The notes beneath the pieces are model-generated. The model was not told the origin of the DNA, ran no database searches, and saw only the letters and a program-made list of their open reading frames with translations. From Cognatishimia sp. 1_MG-2023 (lineage in GTDB: Bacteria; Pseudomonadota; Alphaproteobacteria; Rhodobacterales; Rhodobacteraceae): 64,000 nt of DNA. Of this stretch, positions 18,369 through 28,328 are shown piece after piece. Made by a program: the position numbers and the translations under genes. Location of the stretch: contig NZ_JAUORX010000011.1 in assembly GCF_030548175.1 (NCBI RefSeq), forward strand, positions 17,516 through 81,515, written 5' to 3'. Numbering within the stretch: the first letter of the stretch is position 1; each line of letters begins with the position of its first letter.

Positions 18369-18492
18369 TCGACTTGGCGTAAATGCCACAACCTTCGGGA
18401 AACTCCGGGTTTTTCTGGACGCCGCTGGTTCATTTGGTTAATTTATCCACAAACGGGGCGCAAATGATCCCGACAAACTGAGGCAGTATTGG

Positions 18493-19671
18493 ATGTTCCC
18501 CGAGCGGTTTTCGAACCTTCCGGCTTATGCGTTTCCGCGCCTGCGGAGCCTTCTCGACTCTCACGAGCCGGGTGGTGATGTCGTTCACATGACGATCGGT
18601 GAACCGAAACACGAGTTTCCTCAGTGGGTTAGCCAAATTATCGCAGATAATGCGGCAGGTTTTAATCGTTACCCCCCGAATGACGGTACGCCCGAACTAC
18701 AGCAAGCGATTGCGAGTTGGATTGATCGTCGGTTTGGTGCAAAGGTCGATGCTGCGACGCAGGTCATGGCTTTGAATGGTACTCGTGAGGGCCTGTACAA
18801 TGCGGCCATGGCGCTGTGCCCAGAGACGAAGAATGGCCAGAAACCAATCGTTTTGACGCCTAATCCATTCTACCAAGTCTATATGATCGCGGCGATTTCT
18901 GTGGCGGCAGAGCCGTATTTCTGCCCAGCGACTGCGGAAAACGGTTTTATGCCGGATTATTCCCTATTGCCCGAAGATGTGCTGAAACGCGTGGCCGTGG
19001 CTTATGTGTGCTCGCCGTCGAACCCACAAGGCGCCATAGCGAGCCGGGCTTACCTGGAAAAATTGATTTCATTAGCCGAGACGTATGATTTCAAGATTTT
19101 TGCGGACGAGTGTTATTCAGAAATTTACCGTGACGCGAAACCAGATGGTGCTTTGCGTGTTGCGCAAGACATGGGCGCAGACCCAGAGCGCGTTCTGATT
19201 TTCCATTCGTTGAGCAAGCGTAGCAACTTGCCAGGCTTGCGGTCCGGCTTTGTGGCTGGCGGTCCAGAAAGCCTAAAACGGATCAAGCAACTACGTGCTT
19301 ACTCTGGTGCTCCGCTTCCTTTACCGTTGCAACGCGCTTCGGAAAAGGTGTGGGATGATGAGGCCCATGTTGAAGAAAACCGTCGGCTCTATGCCGAAAA
19401 ATTTGATGTAGCGGATCAGGTCTTTGCTGACCTTCCTGGCTACCAAAGCCCACAGGCGGGCTTTTTCTTATGGCTCCCTGTAGAAAACGGGGAAACTGCG
19501 GCTTTGAAACTTTGGAAAGAGACGGGCGTTCGTGTATTGCCCGGGGCTTACCTGAGCAAAGACGTCAACGGGGAGAACCCCGGGAAACCATATATTCGGG
19601 TCGCACTTGTGGCTCCAAAAAACGACGTAACAGCAGCGCTGAAGACAATTCGCGCCTGCCTGTTCGCATAA
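18493..19671 (+). CDS. Class I/II PLP aminotransferase (succinyldiaminopimelate transaminase-like)
   Basis: A 392-residue fold-type I aminotransferase. The PLP Schiff-base lysine is K242 in [16 protein letters not shown], the signature seen in DapC-type succinyldiaminopimelate aminotransferases; the substrate-binding start [14 protein letters not shown] and the GEPKHEFP loop agree. DapC acts in lysine/meso-diaminopimelate synthesis. Specificity within the family cannot be proven from sequence. It precedes ftsK by 16 bp and is likely co-transcribed, an arrangement seen in other Rhodobacterales. Confidence 0.9.
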   Translation: MFPERFSNLPAYAFPRLRSLLDSHEPGGDVVHMTIGEPKHEFPQWVSQIIADNAAGFNRYPPNDGTPELQQAIASWIDRRFGAKVDAATQVMALNGTREGLYNAAMALCPETKNGQKPIVLTPNPFYQVYMIAAISVAAEPYFCPATAENGFMPDYSLLPEDVLKRVAVAYVCSPSNPQGAIASRAYLEKLISLAETYDFKIFADECYSEIYRDAKPDGALRVAQDMGADPERVLIFHSLSKRSNLPGLRSGFVAGGPESLKRIKQLRAYSGAPLPLPLQRASEKVWDDEAHVEENRRLYAEKFDVADQVFADLPGYQSPQAGFFLWLPVENGETAALKLWKETGVRVLPGAYLSKDVNGENPGKPYIRVALVAPKNDVTAALKTIRACLFA

Positions 19672-19687
19672 GTATCGAGGGTTAAAG

Positions 19688-22567
19688 ATGGCATATCAGG
19701 CACGTGGACGAGATCCGCTTCTGGACAGCAACACACAGGCCGCCTTGGAAAAGCGCGGCAAAGAGTTGATTGGCATTGCCTTGATCTTGGTCGGGTTGAT
19801 GGCCTCGGCGATGATTGCTTCTTATACCCCGGATGACCCAAATTGGATGTCAGCTACGGATGCGCCAGTGCAAAACTGGATGGGCCGTTTTGGCGCATCT
19901 GTTTCTGCACCGTTGTTTATGATTATTGGCTGGAGCAGCTGGGGCGTTGCGCTGGTCGCATTGGCGTGGGGCCTGCGGTTTGCTTTACATCGTGGCGAAG
20001 AGCGCGCCATGAGCCGCGCCATTTTCGCACCTATCGTTTTGGCGCTTGGCGCAGTCTATGCCGCCACATTGGTCCCAAATGACAGCTGGACCCACAGCTT
20101 TGGGCTGGGTGGCTTGTTTGGCGACACCATTTTAGGCGCAGTTTTGACGATCCTACCAGTTGGCGCTGTCCTTGGCCTCAAGCTGATGTCGTTCCTGATG
20201 GGATTGGGCGTTCTGGCGTTGATCTTATTTGTCATGGGTTTCACGAAACCAGAATTGTCTTTCGTTGGCCGGTTCCTGATGGTTGGCGTGATCATGACCT
20301 ACGCCAATTTGATGACTTTGCTTGGACGCGGCGCGTCCGGCGCAGTTTCTGCGGCGCAAACCGTTCAAGCCCGCCGCAACGAACGCCGTACACAGGCGGC
20401 ATCCGTGGCGGATCAATGGGCAGATGACCCAGTTGTCGAGGATGTGCCAGCATATCAGCAAGCCTATGCGCAGCCGGAGCCTGTTTTAGAAGAGGCACCT
20501 AAGCCAAGCCTATTGGCGCGTGTTCCTAACCTGATCAAGCGTTCAGAGCCTATGCCGGAGCCAGAGTTGGTTGAACCAATGCTGGAATCCGAAGTGCGTG
20601 ATATGCCGGGTGACGATCGTATCAAAGCTAAGATTGCAGACGTGATTAAAAGCCGTGTGCGTAGCAATAAACCTGTTTATGCGCCTGACCTTGCACCAGT
20701 CACCAAAGGATTGGGTCGCGGTCCAGAGCCTTTGGTTTTGCAGCCGCATGCAGATACCCAGTTGCCTCCGGAACCACCGTTGACAGCGAGCATGGCGCAG
20801 CCTGCGGCACCGGTTGCTGTTGAGGCGCCTTATGTTGAACAGCCTTACGCAGAAGAGCCAGAGATGATGGCACCATATGTTGAGGCTGAAGAAGAAATTA
20901 TCGAAGCACCGGTTGTTCCTATTCAGCGCAGAGCGCAGCAAATCCCTACGCCTGAGCCACGCAAGGTTGTGCAGCACCCACCACGCAAAGCGGTGCAGCC
21001 ATCCGCACGCGCAAAGGCCGAAGCGCAGCCACAGTTGGCTTTCGAAGAGCGCTCTAGCAGCTTTGAATTGCCACCTCTGAGCCTTTTGAACAGCGCAGAA
21101 AATATCGAACGCTATGTTCTGAGCGATGAAGCACTCGAAGAAAATGCGCGGATGCTCGAAGCTGTGCTAGATGACTACGGTGTAAAAGGTGAAATCGTTT
21201 CGGTTCGCCCCGGCCCAGTTGTTACCATGTACGAGCTGGAGCCTGCGCCAGGCTTGAAAGCAAGCCGTGTTATTGGTCTGTCAGACGATATTGCGCGTTC
21301 TATGTCTGCATTGTCAGCACGTGTTTCTACGGTTCCGGGCCGCTCGGTCATTGGTATTGAACTGCCTAACGAGAAACGTGAAATGGTGGCATTCCGCGAA
21401 ATCCTGTCATCGCGCGAATATGACACTGGCAACGGAAAATTACCGCTGGCATTGGGAAAAGACATCGGTGGCGATCCAGTTGTCGCGAACTTGGCCAAGA
21501 TGCCTCACCTGTTGATTGCGGGTACCACGGGTTCCGGTAAATCGGTTGCGATCAACACAATGATCTTGTCGTTGTTGTATAAGCTGACACCAGAGGAATG
21601 CCGGTTGATCATGATCGACCCTAAAATGCTGGAACTTTCCGTTTATGACGGTATCCCACACCTCCTGTCCCCTGTTGTGACCGACCCCAAAAAGGCGGTT
21701 GTGGCTTTGAAATGGACCGTTGGCGAGATGGAAGATCGCTATCGTAAGATGTCCAAAATGGGCGTGCGGAACATTGATGGCTACAACAGTCGTGTCGAAG
21801 ATGCGCTGAAAAAGAACGAGACCTTTAGCCGGACTGTTCAAACTGGATTTGATGACGAGACTGGCGAACCGGTCTTTGAAACAGAGGAGATCGTACCAGA
21901 GAAAATGCCATACATCGTCGTCGTTGTAGACGAGATGGCCGATCTGATGATGGTGGCAGGTAAAGAAATCGAAGCCTGCATTCAGCGTCTTGCACAGATG
22001 GCGCGTGCGTCTGGTATTCACTTGATCATGGCGACACAGCGTCCGTCCGTTGACGTTATCACCGGTACGATCAAGGCGAACTTCCCAACTCGGATTTCGT
22101 TCCAAGTGACCTCGAAAATTGATAGCCGCACCATTCTTGGTGAGATGGGGGCTGAGCAGCTTCTTGGCATGGGTGACATGTTGTACATGGCGGGTGGTTC
22201 TAAAATCACGCGTTGCCATGGTCCGTTTGTCAGCGACGAAGAAGTCGAAGAAATCGTGAACCATCTTAAGAGCTTTGGCGAACCTGAATACATCGGCGGC
22301 GTTGTCGAAGGACCGAAGGACGATAAGGCGGATAATATTGATGCTGTTCTTGGCCTTGGTGGCAACACAAATGGCGAAGACGCATTGTATGATCAGGCCG
22401 TCGCCATCGTGATCAAAGATCGAAAATGTTCGACCTCTTATATTCAGCGGAAGCTTTCCATCGGGTACAATAAAGCCGCGAAATTGGTGGAGCAGATGGA
22501 AGATGAGGGTGTCGTGTCTTCTGCGAACCATGTTGGTAAGCGTGAAATTCTAATTCCAGAACAATAA
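19688..22567 (+). CDS. ftsK: DNA translocase FtsK
   Basis: A 959-residue septal DNA pump. Four or five membrane segments lie in the first ~190 residues, followed by a long Pro/Glu/Ala-rich linker (about 230-460), the RecA-like motor with Walker [11 protein letters not shown] and Walker [15 protein letters not shown], and the C-terminal winged-helix gamma domain ([22 protein letters not shown]) that reads KOPS and activates XerCD at dif. The linker is shorter than in E. coli FtsK. A clear terminator follows. Confidence 0.97.
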   Translation: MAYQARGRDPLLDSNTQAALEKRGKELIGIALILVGLMASAMIASYTPDDPNWMSATDAPVQNWMGRFGASVSAPLFMIIGWSSWGVALVALAWGLRFALHRGEERAMSRAIFAPIVLALGAVYAATLVPNDSWTHSFGLGGLFGDTILGAVLTILPVGAVLGLKLMSFLMGLGVLALILFVMGFTKPELSFVGRFLMVGVIMTYANLMTLLGRGASGAVSAAQTVQARRNERRTQAASVADQWADDPVVEDVPAYQQAYAQPEPVLEEAPKPSLLARVPNLIKRSEPMPEPELVEPMLESEVRDMPGDDRIKAKIADVIKSRVRSNKPVYAPDLAPVTKGLGRGPEPLVLQPHADTQLPPEPPLTASMAQPAAPVAVEAPYVEQPYAEEPEMMAPYVEAEEEIIEAPVVPIQRRAQQIPTPEPRKVVQHPPRKAVQPSARAKAEAQPQLAFEERSSSFELPPLSLLNSAENIERYVLSDEALEENARMLEAVLDDYGVKGEIVSVRPGPVVTMYELEPAPGLKASRVIGLSDDIARSMSALSARVSTVPGRSVIGIELPNEKREMVAFREILSSREYDTGNGKLPLALGKDIGGDPVVANLAKMPHLLIAGTTGSGKSVAINTMILSLLYKLTPEECRLIMIDPKMLELSVYDGIPHLLSPVVTDPKKAVVALKWTVGEMEDRYRKMSKMGVRNIDGYNSRVEDALKKNETFSRTVQTGFDDETGEPVFETEEIVPEKMPYIVVVVDEMADLMMVAGKEIEACIQRLAQMARASGIHLIMATQRPSVDVITGTIKANFPTRISFQVTSKIDSRTILGEMGAEQLLGMGDMLYMAGGSKITRCHGPFVSDEEVEEIVNHLKSFGEPEYIGGVVEGPKDDKADNIDAVLGLGGNTNGEDALYDQAVAIVIKDRKCSTSYIQRKLSIGYNKAAKLVEQMEDEGVVSSANHVGKREILIPEQ

Positions 22568-22600
22568 TCTGAGCGGTTTTAGGCCGAAACACGAAATTCT

Positions 22601-22631
22601 AAAAAGGGGCGGGCTGTATCCGCCCTTTTTT
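22601..22631 (+). terminator. Intrinsic terminator after ftsK
   Basis: GGGCGG, 7-base loop, CCGCCC, extended by A-T pairs from the flanking A5 and T6 tracts. It is followed by six T residues and located 34 bp after the ftsK stop, before lolA. Confidence 0.88.
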
Positions 22632-22648
22632 GTACCTAAGTTAAAGAT

Positions 22649-23263
22649 ATGAAACACATGCGATTTCTAATGGTTCCTGCCCTTTGGGTAGCGATGACCG
22701 CCCCAGCGTTTGCTGAAAAGCTCTCGTTGGATGCAATTTCGGCGTATCTCAATGATCTTGGTTCTGCCGAGGCGAGCTTTACGCAGATTAACGATGACAA
22801 TTCCATCTCAACTGGCAAGCTCTTGATTAAGCGGCCAGGCCGAGCGCGATTTGAATATGACCCGCCCGAAGCAGCGCTGGTGATGGCTGGTAGTGGCCAG
22901 GTCGCCATCTTTGATAAGAAATCGAATGAGCCGCCAGAATCCTACCCGTTACGGCGTACACCGCTTTGGGTGATCTTAGAGCGGAACGTGAATTTAAAGC
23001 AGCGCGATATGGTTGTTGGGCACAGCTACGATGGCACCGCGACAACCGTTACAGCCCAAGATCCCAAGAACCCAGAATATGGCTCAATTCAAATGCATTT
23101 CACGGGCAATCCGGTACAGTTGCGACAATGGGTGATCAACGATGGGAATGGTGGAACAACAACAGTTGTTCTTGGAGAATTGAAGCGAGATGTGAAACTT
23201 GCGAACTCTTTGTTCAACATCGAGCGGCTCAAAGTTCTCAGAGCTCCAAATGATGACAACTAA
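22649..23263 (+). CDS. lolA: Outer-membrane lipoprotein carrier LolA
   Basis: A 204-residue periplasmic protein. The signal peptide ends at APAFA (about residue 23; an internal ATG three codons downstream is an alternative start). The mature part shows the LolA half-barrel pattern SAEASFTQINDDNSISTGKLLIKRPGR in its strand order (core ASFTQIN and GRARFEYDPP). LolA shuttles lipoproteins from LolCDE to the outer membrane. A position just after ftsK is common across Proteobacteria. It ends in a hairpin shared with the convergent SLT gene. Confidence 0.92.
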   Translation: MKHMRFLMVPALWVAMTAPAFAEKLSLDAISAYLNDLGSAEASFTQINDDNSISTGKLLIKRPGRARFEYDPPEAALVMAGSGQVAIFDKKSNEPPESYPLRRTPLWVILERNVNLKQRDMVVGHSYDGTATTVTAQDPKNPEYGSIQMHFTGNPVQLRQWVINDGNGGTTTVVLGELKRDVKLANSLFNIERLKVLRAPNDDN

Positions 23264-23290
23264 TAAAGGGGCCAATCAGGCCCCTTTATC
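23264..23290. terminator. Bidirectional hairpin between lolA and the SLT gene
   Basis: AAAGGGGCC, loop AATCA, GGCCCCTTT: a perfect 9-bp stem starting at 23265, directly after the lolA stop and 13 bp from the convergent gene's stop. The A/T ends of the stem provide short U-tracts in both directions. Confidence 0.75.
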
Positions 23291-23299
23291 ATTGGCTTA

Positions 23300-23887
23300 T
23301 CACCGAAAACGGCGGCAGCTTGCGAGTTGCCTTTGATAGCGAGAGGCGCGTGACGCGACCTCGCCAGACACTCTGACCAACCAGGCTTTGTTTTTATATG
23401 TGCCGCGGGAATAACCTGTGTGACCTTCGTGGTAGGCCAAATACTGATTACGTGCGTCGTGCAGGGAGATGCCATTCCGATCGCGCGTTTGATTCATGTA
23501 CCATCCCATAAAATCAGTGGCGTCAAAAATATCATCGCGATCCGCGCTCCAACGACCGGTTGCTTTTTGATAGCCCTTCCATGTCGCGTCCAACGCTTGA
23601 GCATAGCCATAGGCGCTGCTTTGGCGGCCCATTGGCAAGACACCCAATACATATTTGTGCGGTGTGCGAGCATTGGCGATGAATTTGCTCTCTTGGTAAA
23701 TTGTCGCCATTTGAACGTGGGCAGGAACGCCCCAGCGACGTTCAGTTGCCTTAAATGCACGGGCGAACTTTGGACGCTGGCTGAGAATGGAGCACGCGTC
23801 ATCTAAATTTCTAGGCGCCGAATTATCCCCTCCGCCGCAAGCTGCGACCAAGACTAGAAGGATTAGGGCGCGAAAGTGTCTGCTCAT
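23300..23887 (-). CDS. SLT-domain lytic transglycosylase-like lipoprotein
   Basis: A 195-residue protein with a lipoprotein signal (MSRHFRALILLVLVAAC, C17 acylated) and an SLT lysozyme-like domain. The candidate catalytic glutamate is E66 in MATIYQESKF, followed by GRQSSAYGYAQALDATWKGY, the motif II/III region of the fold. Lytic transglycosylases cut the MurNAc-GlcNAc bond of peptidoglycan with anhydro-ring formation; activity is inferred. Convergent with lolA. Confidence 0.88.
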   Translation of the reverse strand: MSRHFRALILLVLVAACGGGDNSAPRNLDDACSILSQRPKFARAFKATERRWGVPAHVQMATIYQESKFIANARTPHKYVLGVLPMGRQSSAYGYAQALDATWKGYQKATGRWSADRDDIFDATDFMGWYMNQTRDRNGISLHDARNQYLAYHEGHTGYSRGTYKNKAWLVRVSGEVASRASRYQRQLASCRRFR

Positions 23888-24112
23888 TGGCCTCTCGCTT
23901 TTTGTTTGAATTCTTTTTTTAAATTATACCCTGATCTGTGAAAATTTGAAATCACAATCCAGAGGTGAGGGGTTTACACAGCAAGCTTTTGCTAAGGCGA
24001 TTGATTTTCACTGTTACAGTCAAGTTCACAGACTGTTTCCCAGAATGTGGCCCCAAAAAATGGACAAATAACCCTTGAACGCAGTACGCTCCAACGGTAG
24101 GGGCTGCAATCT

Positions 24113-24439
24113 ATGAACACGACGCGCGCAAAATATTACCTTGGCCAAGTGGTCCGCCACCGCAAGCATCCGTTTCGTGGTGTTGTCTTTGATGTGGACC
24201 CGGAATTCTCAAATACCGAAGAATGGTATGATGCGATTCCCGAGGAAAGCCGCCCGGTTAAGGACCAGCCATTTTATCATCTTTTGGCTGAGAATGACCA
24301 AAGCTACTATGTGGCCTACGTCTCCGAACAAAACCTGATCGCTGACTACTCAGGCGAGCCTGTCGATCATCCAGACATCAGTGACCTGTTTGGCCCGTTC
24401 GAAGACGGCAGCTATCCTCTGCACTTCAATATGAATTGA
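24113..24439 (+). CDS. hspQ: Heat-shock protein HspQ
   Basis: A 108-residue HspQ (YccV-like, hemimethylated-DNA-binding fold). Typical elements are AKYYLGQVVRHRKHPFRGVV, FDVDPEF, QPFYHLLAEND and YVSEQNL. In enteric bacteria HspQ is a specificity-enhancing factor of the Lon protease and itself a Lon substrate. The ATG follows AGGGG at nine bases. A CCCTTGAA sequence at 24072 recalls an RpoH -35 box, but no convincing -10 was found at the right distance. Confidence 0.93.
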   Translation: MNTTRAKYYLGQVVRHRKHPFRGVVFDVDPEFSNTEEWYDAIPEESRPVKDQPFYHLLAENDQSYYVAYVSEQNLIADYSGEPVDHPDISDLFGPFEDGSYPLHFNMN

Positions 24440-24449
24440 TGCGCGGGGC

Positions 24450-26030
24450 TTAGTAGCCCAACGCACATCCATCTTTGCGCGGATCAGACGCGCCTTCGAA
24501 CACGCCACTTTCATGCATCAGAACTGCCTGCGCGCCACCAATCGGTGTTTCGGGCATGGTGATTTTGTGGCCAAGGTCCGCGAGCTGTTGAACAACGTCA
24601 GGCGTATATCCTTTTTCGACAGCAAGCATGCCCTTTTCCGCGAAAGAACGCGGTGCATCTATTGCGGTTTGCGGGTCCATTCCGAAATCCAGCAAGTTGG
24701 TGATCAGACGCGCGTGTCCCGTTGATTGATACTGACCGCCCATTACGCCAAAGGGCATGATGGGTTTGCCCTTTTGCGCCAGAATGCCTGGAATGATGGT
24801 GTGCATTGGCCGCTTGCCACCGGCGAGTTCATTGGGATGCCCTGCATCGAGCGTAAAGCCAGCACCGCGGTTCTGGAAAAGAATACCGTATTTATCTGTA
24901 GCGATCCCGGACCCGAATGTGTGGAAAATCGAATAGATCAAAGAAACCGACATGCCGTCGCGATCAACAACGGTGATGTAAACGGTGTCTTTGTGGACTG
25001 ATTCCGAAAGGCTGGTTGCCGACGGCATCGCGCGCTTTGGATCAATCAGCGCCGCTAGGTTGCGCGCCGTATCCATTGAAAGCATGTAGTTTTGTCGAGA
25101 CATATGATCAGGATCGGCCATAAATCGGTTGCGCGTATCATAGGCCAATTTCGTAGCCTCGGCTTCTATATGCGCCCGCTCTGCTCCGAACGGATCCATT
25201 TCTGCGATGTCAAACTGGGCCAGAATGTTGAGCAATAAAATTGCCGTTGCACCTTGGCCGTTGGGCGGATGCTCGAACAATTCGTGATCATGGTATTCGC
25301 CGTGGATCGGCCGCGTTTCGTCGGCCCGCGCATTCGCAAAATCATCTGCCGTGTGAAGACCGCCCAGTGCATTCAATGTGCTAAGCATGTCTTCCATAAC
25401 GTCGCCAGCATAGAACCCGTCGCGACCAAGTCTCGCGACCTTGCGTAACACTTCGGCTTGACCAGGCGCGCGGAATAGCTCTCCGGTAACGAAAGGCTTA
25501 TCGCCCTTTAAATAGTAATTGCGCGCGGCGGCGCCTTGCAATGCATCAGCACCAGATTGCCAATCAAACGCAACGCGTGGTGCGACGGGAATGCCGTCTT
25601 CTGCATAGCGAATGGCTGGTTCAAGCAGCGCGTCCAAACCTAACCGGCCCCAGCGGTCAGACAATTGGCAAAAGGCATCTATCGCAGCAGGAATCGTAAC
25701 GGCAGCTGGGCTGTTCAATGGCACGGTACTGTGACCCTGTGCACGCAACGCATTTGCTGTCGCAGCAGCGGGTGCTTTCCCCGAACCGTTCATTGCATGA
25801 ATGTCGTCTGTTCCTGCTGGCGAAAAGAGAACAAAACAGTCACCGCCAATTCCTGTCATTTGTGGCTCACAAATGCCAAGAACAAGGGCACCAGCGATCG
25901 CGGCATCCATTGCTGTGCCGCCACGCTTTAATAGATCAATCGCAACTTGTGCGGCCAATGGGTGAGAGGTTGCACACATGCCATTTTGCGCGAACACAGC
26001 TGATCGACCGGGTTTGTGAAAGTCTCGCAT
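24450..26030 (-). CDS. Gamma-glutamyltransferase family protein
   Basis: A 526-residue N-terminal-nucleophile hydrolase. The large-subunit part contains CATSHPLAAQVAIDLLKRGG and GIGGDCFVLF. Autocleavage should occur before the threonine of KDTVYITVVDRDGMSVSLI, giving a large subunit of roughly 340 residues and a C-terminal small subunit. No signal peptide is present, so it is cytoplasmic, unlike E. coli Ggt. It may act on glutathione, other gamma-glutamyl amides or cephalosporin-like amides. The ATG at 26030 with a GGGGGG stretch upstream was chosen over a TTG four codons earlier. Confidence 0.9.
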   Translation of the reverse strand: MRDFHKPGRSAVFAQNGMCATSHPLAAQVAIDLLKRGGTAMDAAIAGALVLGICEPQMTGIGGDCFVLFSPAGTDDIHAMNGSGKAPAAATANALRAQGHSTVPLNSPAAVTIPAAIDAFCQLSDRWGRLGLDALLEPAIRYAEDGIPVAPRVAFDWQSGADALQGAAARNYYLKGDKPFVTGELFRAPGQAEVLRKVARLGRDGFYAGDVMEDMLSTLNALGGLHTADDFANARADETRPIHGEYHDHELFEHPPNGQGATAILLLNILAQFDIAEMDPFGAERAHIEAEATKLAYDTRNRFMADPDHMSRQNYMLSMDTARNLAALIDPKRAMPSATSLSESVHKDTVYITVVDRDGMSVSLIYSIFHTFGSGIATDKYGILFQNRGAGFTLDAGHPNELAGGKRPMHTIIPGILAQKGKPIMPFGVMGGQYQSTGHARLITNLLDFGMDPQTAIDAPRSFAEKGMLAVEKGYTPDVVQQLADLGHKITMPETPIGGAQAVLMHESGVFEGASDPRKDGCALGY

Positions 26031-26093
26031 AGTGCCCCCCAATTAATGCGATTTGAGAAAACCTATGCGTGAATTGATGATTTGCCAAATACT

Positions 26094-26555
26094 CTATGAG
26101 GGTTTGATCCTAGAAATCGTAAATCTTACGTGATTTATCGAGCCATTTCTTTGATACCGCAGATCATTTGCAAGCGTATGAACGAGCGACCAACCCCAAC
26201 CACCCTCTGGTAAGCTGCATCTAGGACCATGGGTTTCTGGTGGAATACCCTCTGGTAAGCGTCCCAAGGGCATTTCTAAACCGTTGTCTTTGATGTGAAA
26301 CGACAACTCATTTTTTTTGATTTCACAGCTTAACTCAAACCAACCGGAGCCTTCAATCAGTGCGTGCTCTACAATGTTATTGAGCACTTCGGTCACGACT
26401 ATTTCGATTGATGACAGTGTGACATCATCCACGGCTCTCTGCTTGAGGGTAGCGCGAACGTGCTCCATCGCATCGCGGACGCTAAACAACGTAGCGTCAT
26501 TTTTAGAGCGGTAAAACACTCGTTCCTCCAACGGTGCTCCGGCGCGATTGCGCAT
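26094..26555 (-). CDS. Anti-sigma regulatory factor (RsbW-like serine kinase)
   Basis: A 153-residue GHKL ATPase-fold protein. The N-box is IEIVVTEVLNNIVEHAL, the G1 box HIKDNGLEMP and the G2 box GGWGWSLVHTLAND. RsbW-type proteins bind a sigma factor or other target and phosphorylate a STAS-domain antagonist. The STAS gene lies 26 bp upstream on the same strand, so this is the usual partner-switch pair in antagonist-kinase order. No sigma factor or PP2C phosphatase is in the window, so the target is unknown. Confidence 0.88.
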   Translation of the reverse strand: MRNRAGAPLEERVFYRSKNDATLFSVRDAMEHVRATLKQRAVDDVTLSSIEIVVTEVLNNIVEHALIEGSGWFELSCEIKKNELSFHIKDNGLEMPLGRLPEGIPPETHGPRCSLPEGGWGWSLVHTLANDLRYQRNGSINHVRFTISRIKPS

Positions 26556-26581
26556 TTTACACCCCCCGGGCTGTTGAGCGC

Positions 26582-26911
26582 TTAAGCATCAATGGCCTCA
26601 TCCAGCGATGCGTGAATTGTAAAGATCGTGTCCATGCGCGTCAGGTGGAATACTTTTTCGACGGCACCTGTAAGGCCGGATAACTCAAAGGATCGTTCGG
26701 AGTCCAACTGCTTCATTGATCCCACAATTGCCCCTAAGCCACTGGAATCGACAAACTTTACGTTGATCATATTAAGGACGACGCGCGGTGATGGCAGTTC
26801 TGTCGCTTGGCGAATGGCCTCCTTGAATTGCAAAGCAACCGCGGCGTCTATCCGTTCGTCCAGTACGGTGACGACAAGGGTTTCCCCAAGAATTTCTTTG
26901 GATAACTGCAT
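26582..26911 (-). CDS. STAS-domain anti-sigma factor antagonist (RsbV-like)
   Basis: A 109-residue single STAS domain. The phospho-acceptor serine lies in NVKFVDSSGLGAIVGSMK, the conserved DSSGLG loop; phosphorylation there by the adjacent kinase should release the kinase's target. The length and absence of other domains match SpoIIAA/RsbV. First gene of a two-gene operon with the RsbW-like kinase, divergent from the thiolase. Confidence 0.9.
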   Translation of the reverse strand: MQLSKEILGETLVVTVLDERIDAAVALQFKEAIRQATELPSPRVVLNMINVKFVDSSGLGAIVGSMKQLDSERSFELSGLTGAVEKVFHLTRMDTIFTIHASLDEAIDA

Positions 26912-26952
26912 ATGAGCGCCTCTGGTTTCGGGTTGAGCCGCTACGCTAAACT

Positions 26953-26970
26953 GAGAATCTTACTATTCTC
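26953..26970. promoter_or_regulatory. Inverted repeat GAGAAT-N6-ATTCTC
   Basis: A 6-6-6 dyad in the divergent region between the STAS gene and the thiolase, 42 bp upstream of the STAS start. Its arms resemble half-sites of Fur-family boxes, but the spacing does not match the 7-1-7 boxes at 59183. Binding factor unknown. Confidence 0.35.
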
Positions 26971-27042
26971 TAACCTTGATCCGTAGAAATACGGTCATCT
27001 TTCAAACTTGTTTCACGGTGTGTACATCTTGGAGCATCAATG

Positions 27043-27066
27043 ATCGGTTTTGGATTTAAAACCGAT
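27043..27066. promoter_or_regulatory. 9-bp inverted repeat upstream of the thiolase
   Basis: ATCGGTTTT, spacer GGATTT, AAAACCGAT: perfect arms ending 26 bases before the thiolase ATG. It could be an operator or a 5'-UTR hairpin. No T-run follows, so it is not a terminator. Confidence 0.5.
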
Positions 27067-27092
27067 GCAAGAAAAACAAAGGGAAGAGTACT

Positions 27093-28265
27093 ATGAAATC
27101 CGTTGTAATTGCTGGTGCAGCTCGGACGCCAATGGGCGGATTCCAAGGAGACTTTGACGGTATCGAAGCCGTCACTCTTGGCGGTGTCGCAATTCGTGCT
27201 GCTTTAAAAGACGCTGGAACTGAAACGGCTGATGAAGTGTTGATGGGCTGTGTTCTACCAGCCGGCCAAGGGCAGGCACCCGCGCGGCAAGCCGGTTTTG
27301 CTGGAGGGCTTGGCGAAGAGGTCCCAGCCACCACGCTGAATAAAATGTGTGGCTCGGGCATGAAAGCAGCCATGATGAGCTTTGATCAAATCGCGCTGGG
27401 TCATGCTGATGTATTGATCGCTGGTGGCATGGAAAGCATGAGCAACGCGCCATATCTGTTGCCCAAGATGCGTGGCGGAGCACGCATTGGTCATCAGCAA
27501 GTTGTCGATCATATGTTCCTTGATGGCCTCGAAGATGCCTATGACAAGGGTCGTCTGATGGGTACTTTTGCCGAAGATTGTGCAGAGGCATTTCAATTTA
27601 CCCGCGAGGCGCAGGATGAGTACGCGCTGAAATCACTGTCTAATGCATTAGAGGCCGAAGCGACTGGCGCATTTGACGGTGAAATTTTCCCAGTGACGGT
27701 AAATACGCGCAAAGGTGAACTGACCTTTTCAAAAGACGAACAGCCTTCAAAAGCGCGCCCTGAAAAAATCCCGCAGCTTAAACCCGCATTCCGCAAGGAT
27801 GGCACAGTAACGGCCGCAAACTCATCCTCGATTTCAGATGGCGCAGCTGCGCTTGTCGTTGCAAGCGAAGATGCAGCAAAAGAGCGTGGATTGAAAATTC
27901 GCGCCCGGATTATGGGGCATGCTTCACATGCACATGCGCCTTCATTGTTTCCTACAGCGCCGGTTCCAGCGGCCCAAAAACTTTTGAAGTCTTTGGGATG
28001 GTCAACGGAAGATGTTGATTTATGGGAAGTGAACGAAGCCTTTGCCGTTGTTCCAATGGCGTTCATGCATGAAATGGGTCTTTCGCGTGACAAAGTGAAT
28101 GTGAACGGTGGGGCCTGTGCGCTAGGTCACCCAATCGGGGCGTCAGGCGCTCGGATCATTGTGACGCTGTTGAATGCACTAGAGAAACGTGGCCTAAAAC
28201 GTGGTGTGGCCGCGATTTGCATCGGTGGTGGCGAAGGCACGGCAATAGCGATAGAATTGGCCTAA
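27093..28265 (+). CDS. Acetyl-CoA acetyltransferase (thiolase)
   Basis: A 390-residue type II thiolase. Acyl-enzyme cysteine C86 is in TLNKMCGSGMKA, the histidine in GGACALGHPIGASGAR and the second cysteine in CIGGGEGTA near the C-terminus. Such enzymes condense two acetyl-CoA to acetoacetyl-CoA or run in reverse. No phaB/phaC or fatty-acid genes are adjacent, so its pathway (PHB, ketone or amino-acid catabolism) is open. A strong ribosome site (AAGGGAAGAG) precedes the ATG. Confidence 0.94.
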   Translation: MKSVVIAGAARTPMGGFQGDFDGIEAVTLGGVAIRAALKDAGTETADEVLMGCVLPAGQGQAPARQAGFAGGLGEEVPATTLNKMCGSGMKAAMMSFDQIALGHADVLIAGGMESMSNAPYLLPKMRGGARIGHQQVVDHMFLDGLEDAYDKGRLMGTFAEDCAEAFQFTREAQDEYALKSLSNALEAEATGAFDGEIFPVTVNTRKGELTFSKDEQPSKARPEKIPQLKPAFRKDGTVTAANSSSISDGAAALVVASEDAAKERGLKIRARIMGHASHAHAPSLFPTAPVPAAQKLLKSLGWSTEDVDLWEVNEAFAVVPMAFMHEMGLSRDKVNVNGGACALGHPIGASGARIIVTLLNALEKRGLKRGVAAICIGGGEGTAIAIELA

Positions 28266-28328
28266 GCGGATGGAATTGACCTTCGGGGCGATTGGCGACA
28301 ATAAGCAATTGTCCTGAAGGAGAAGTCC

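Noticed and set aside
21440..22531. Long open frame of over 360 codons on the minus strand inside ftsK
   Set aside because: It lies wholly opposite the conserved ftsK motor domain, is rich in His, Phe and Cys in an unnatural way and has no ribosome site; it is an antisense shadow.
24025..24040. SOS box of GTTC-N7-GTTC type upstream of hspQ
   Set aside because: The second half is GTTT, and hspQ is not an expected LexA target.
24072..24100. RpoH promoter before hspQ (CCCTTGAA at 24072)
   Set aside because: The -35-like sequence is good, but the expected -10 position reads CGGTAGG, and a start there would leave no room for the ribosome site.
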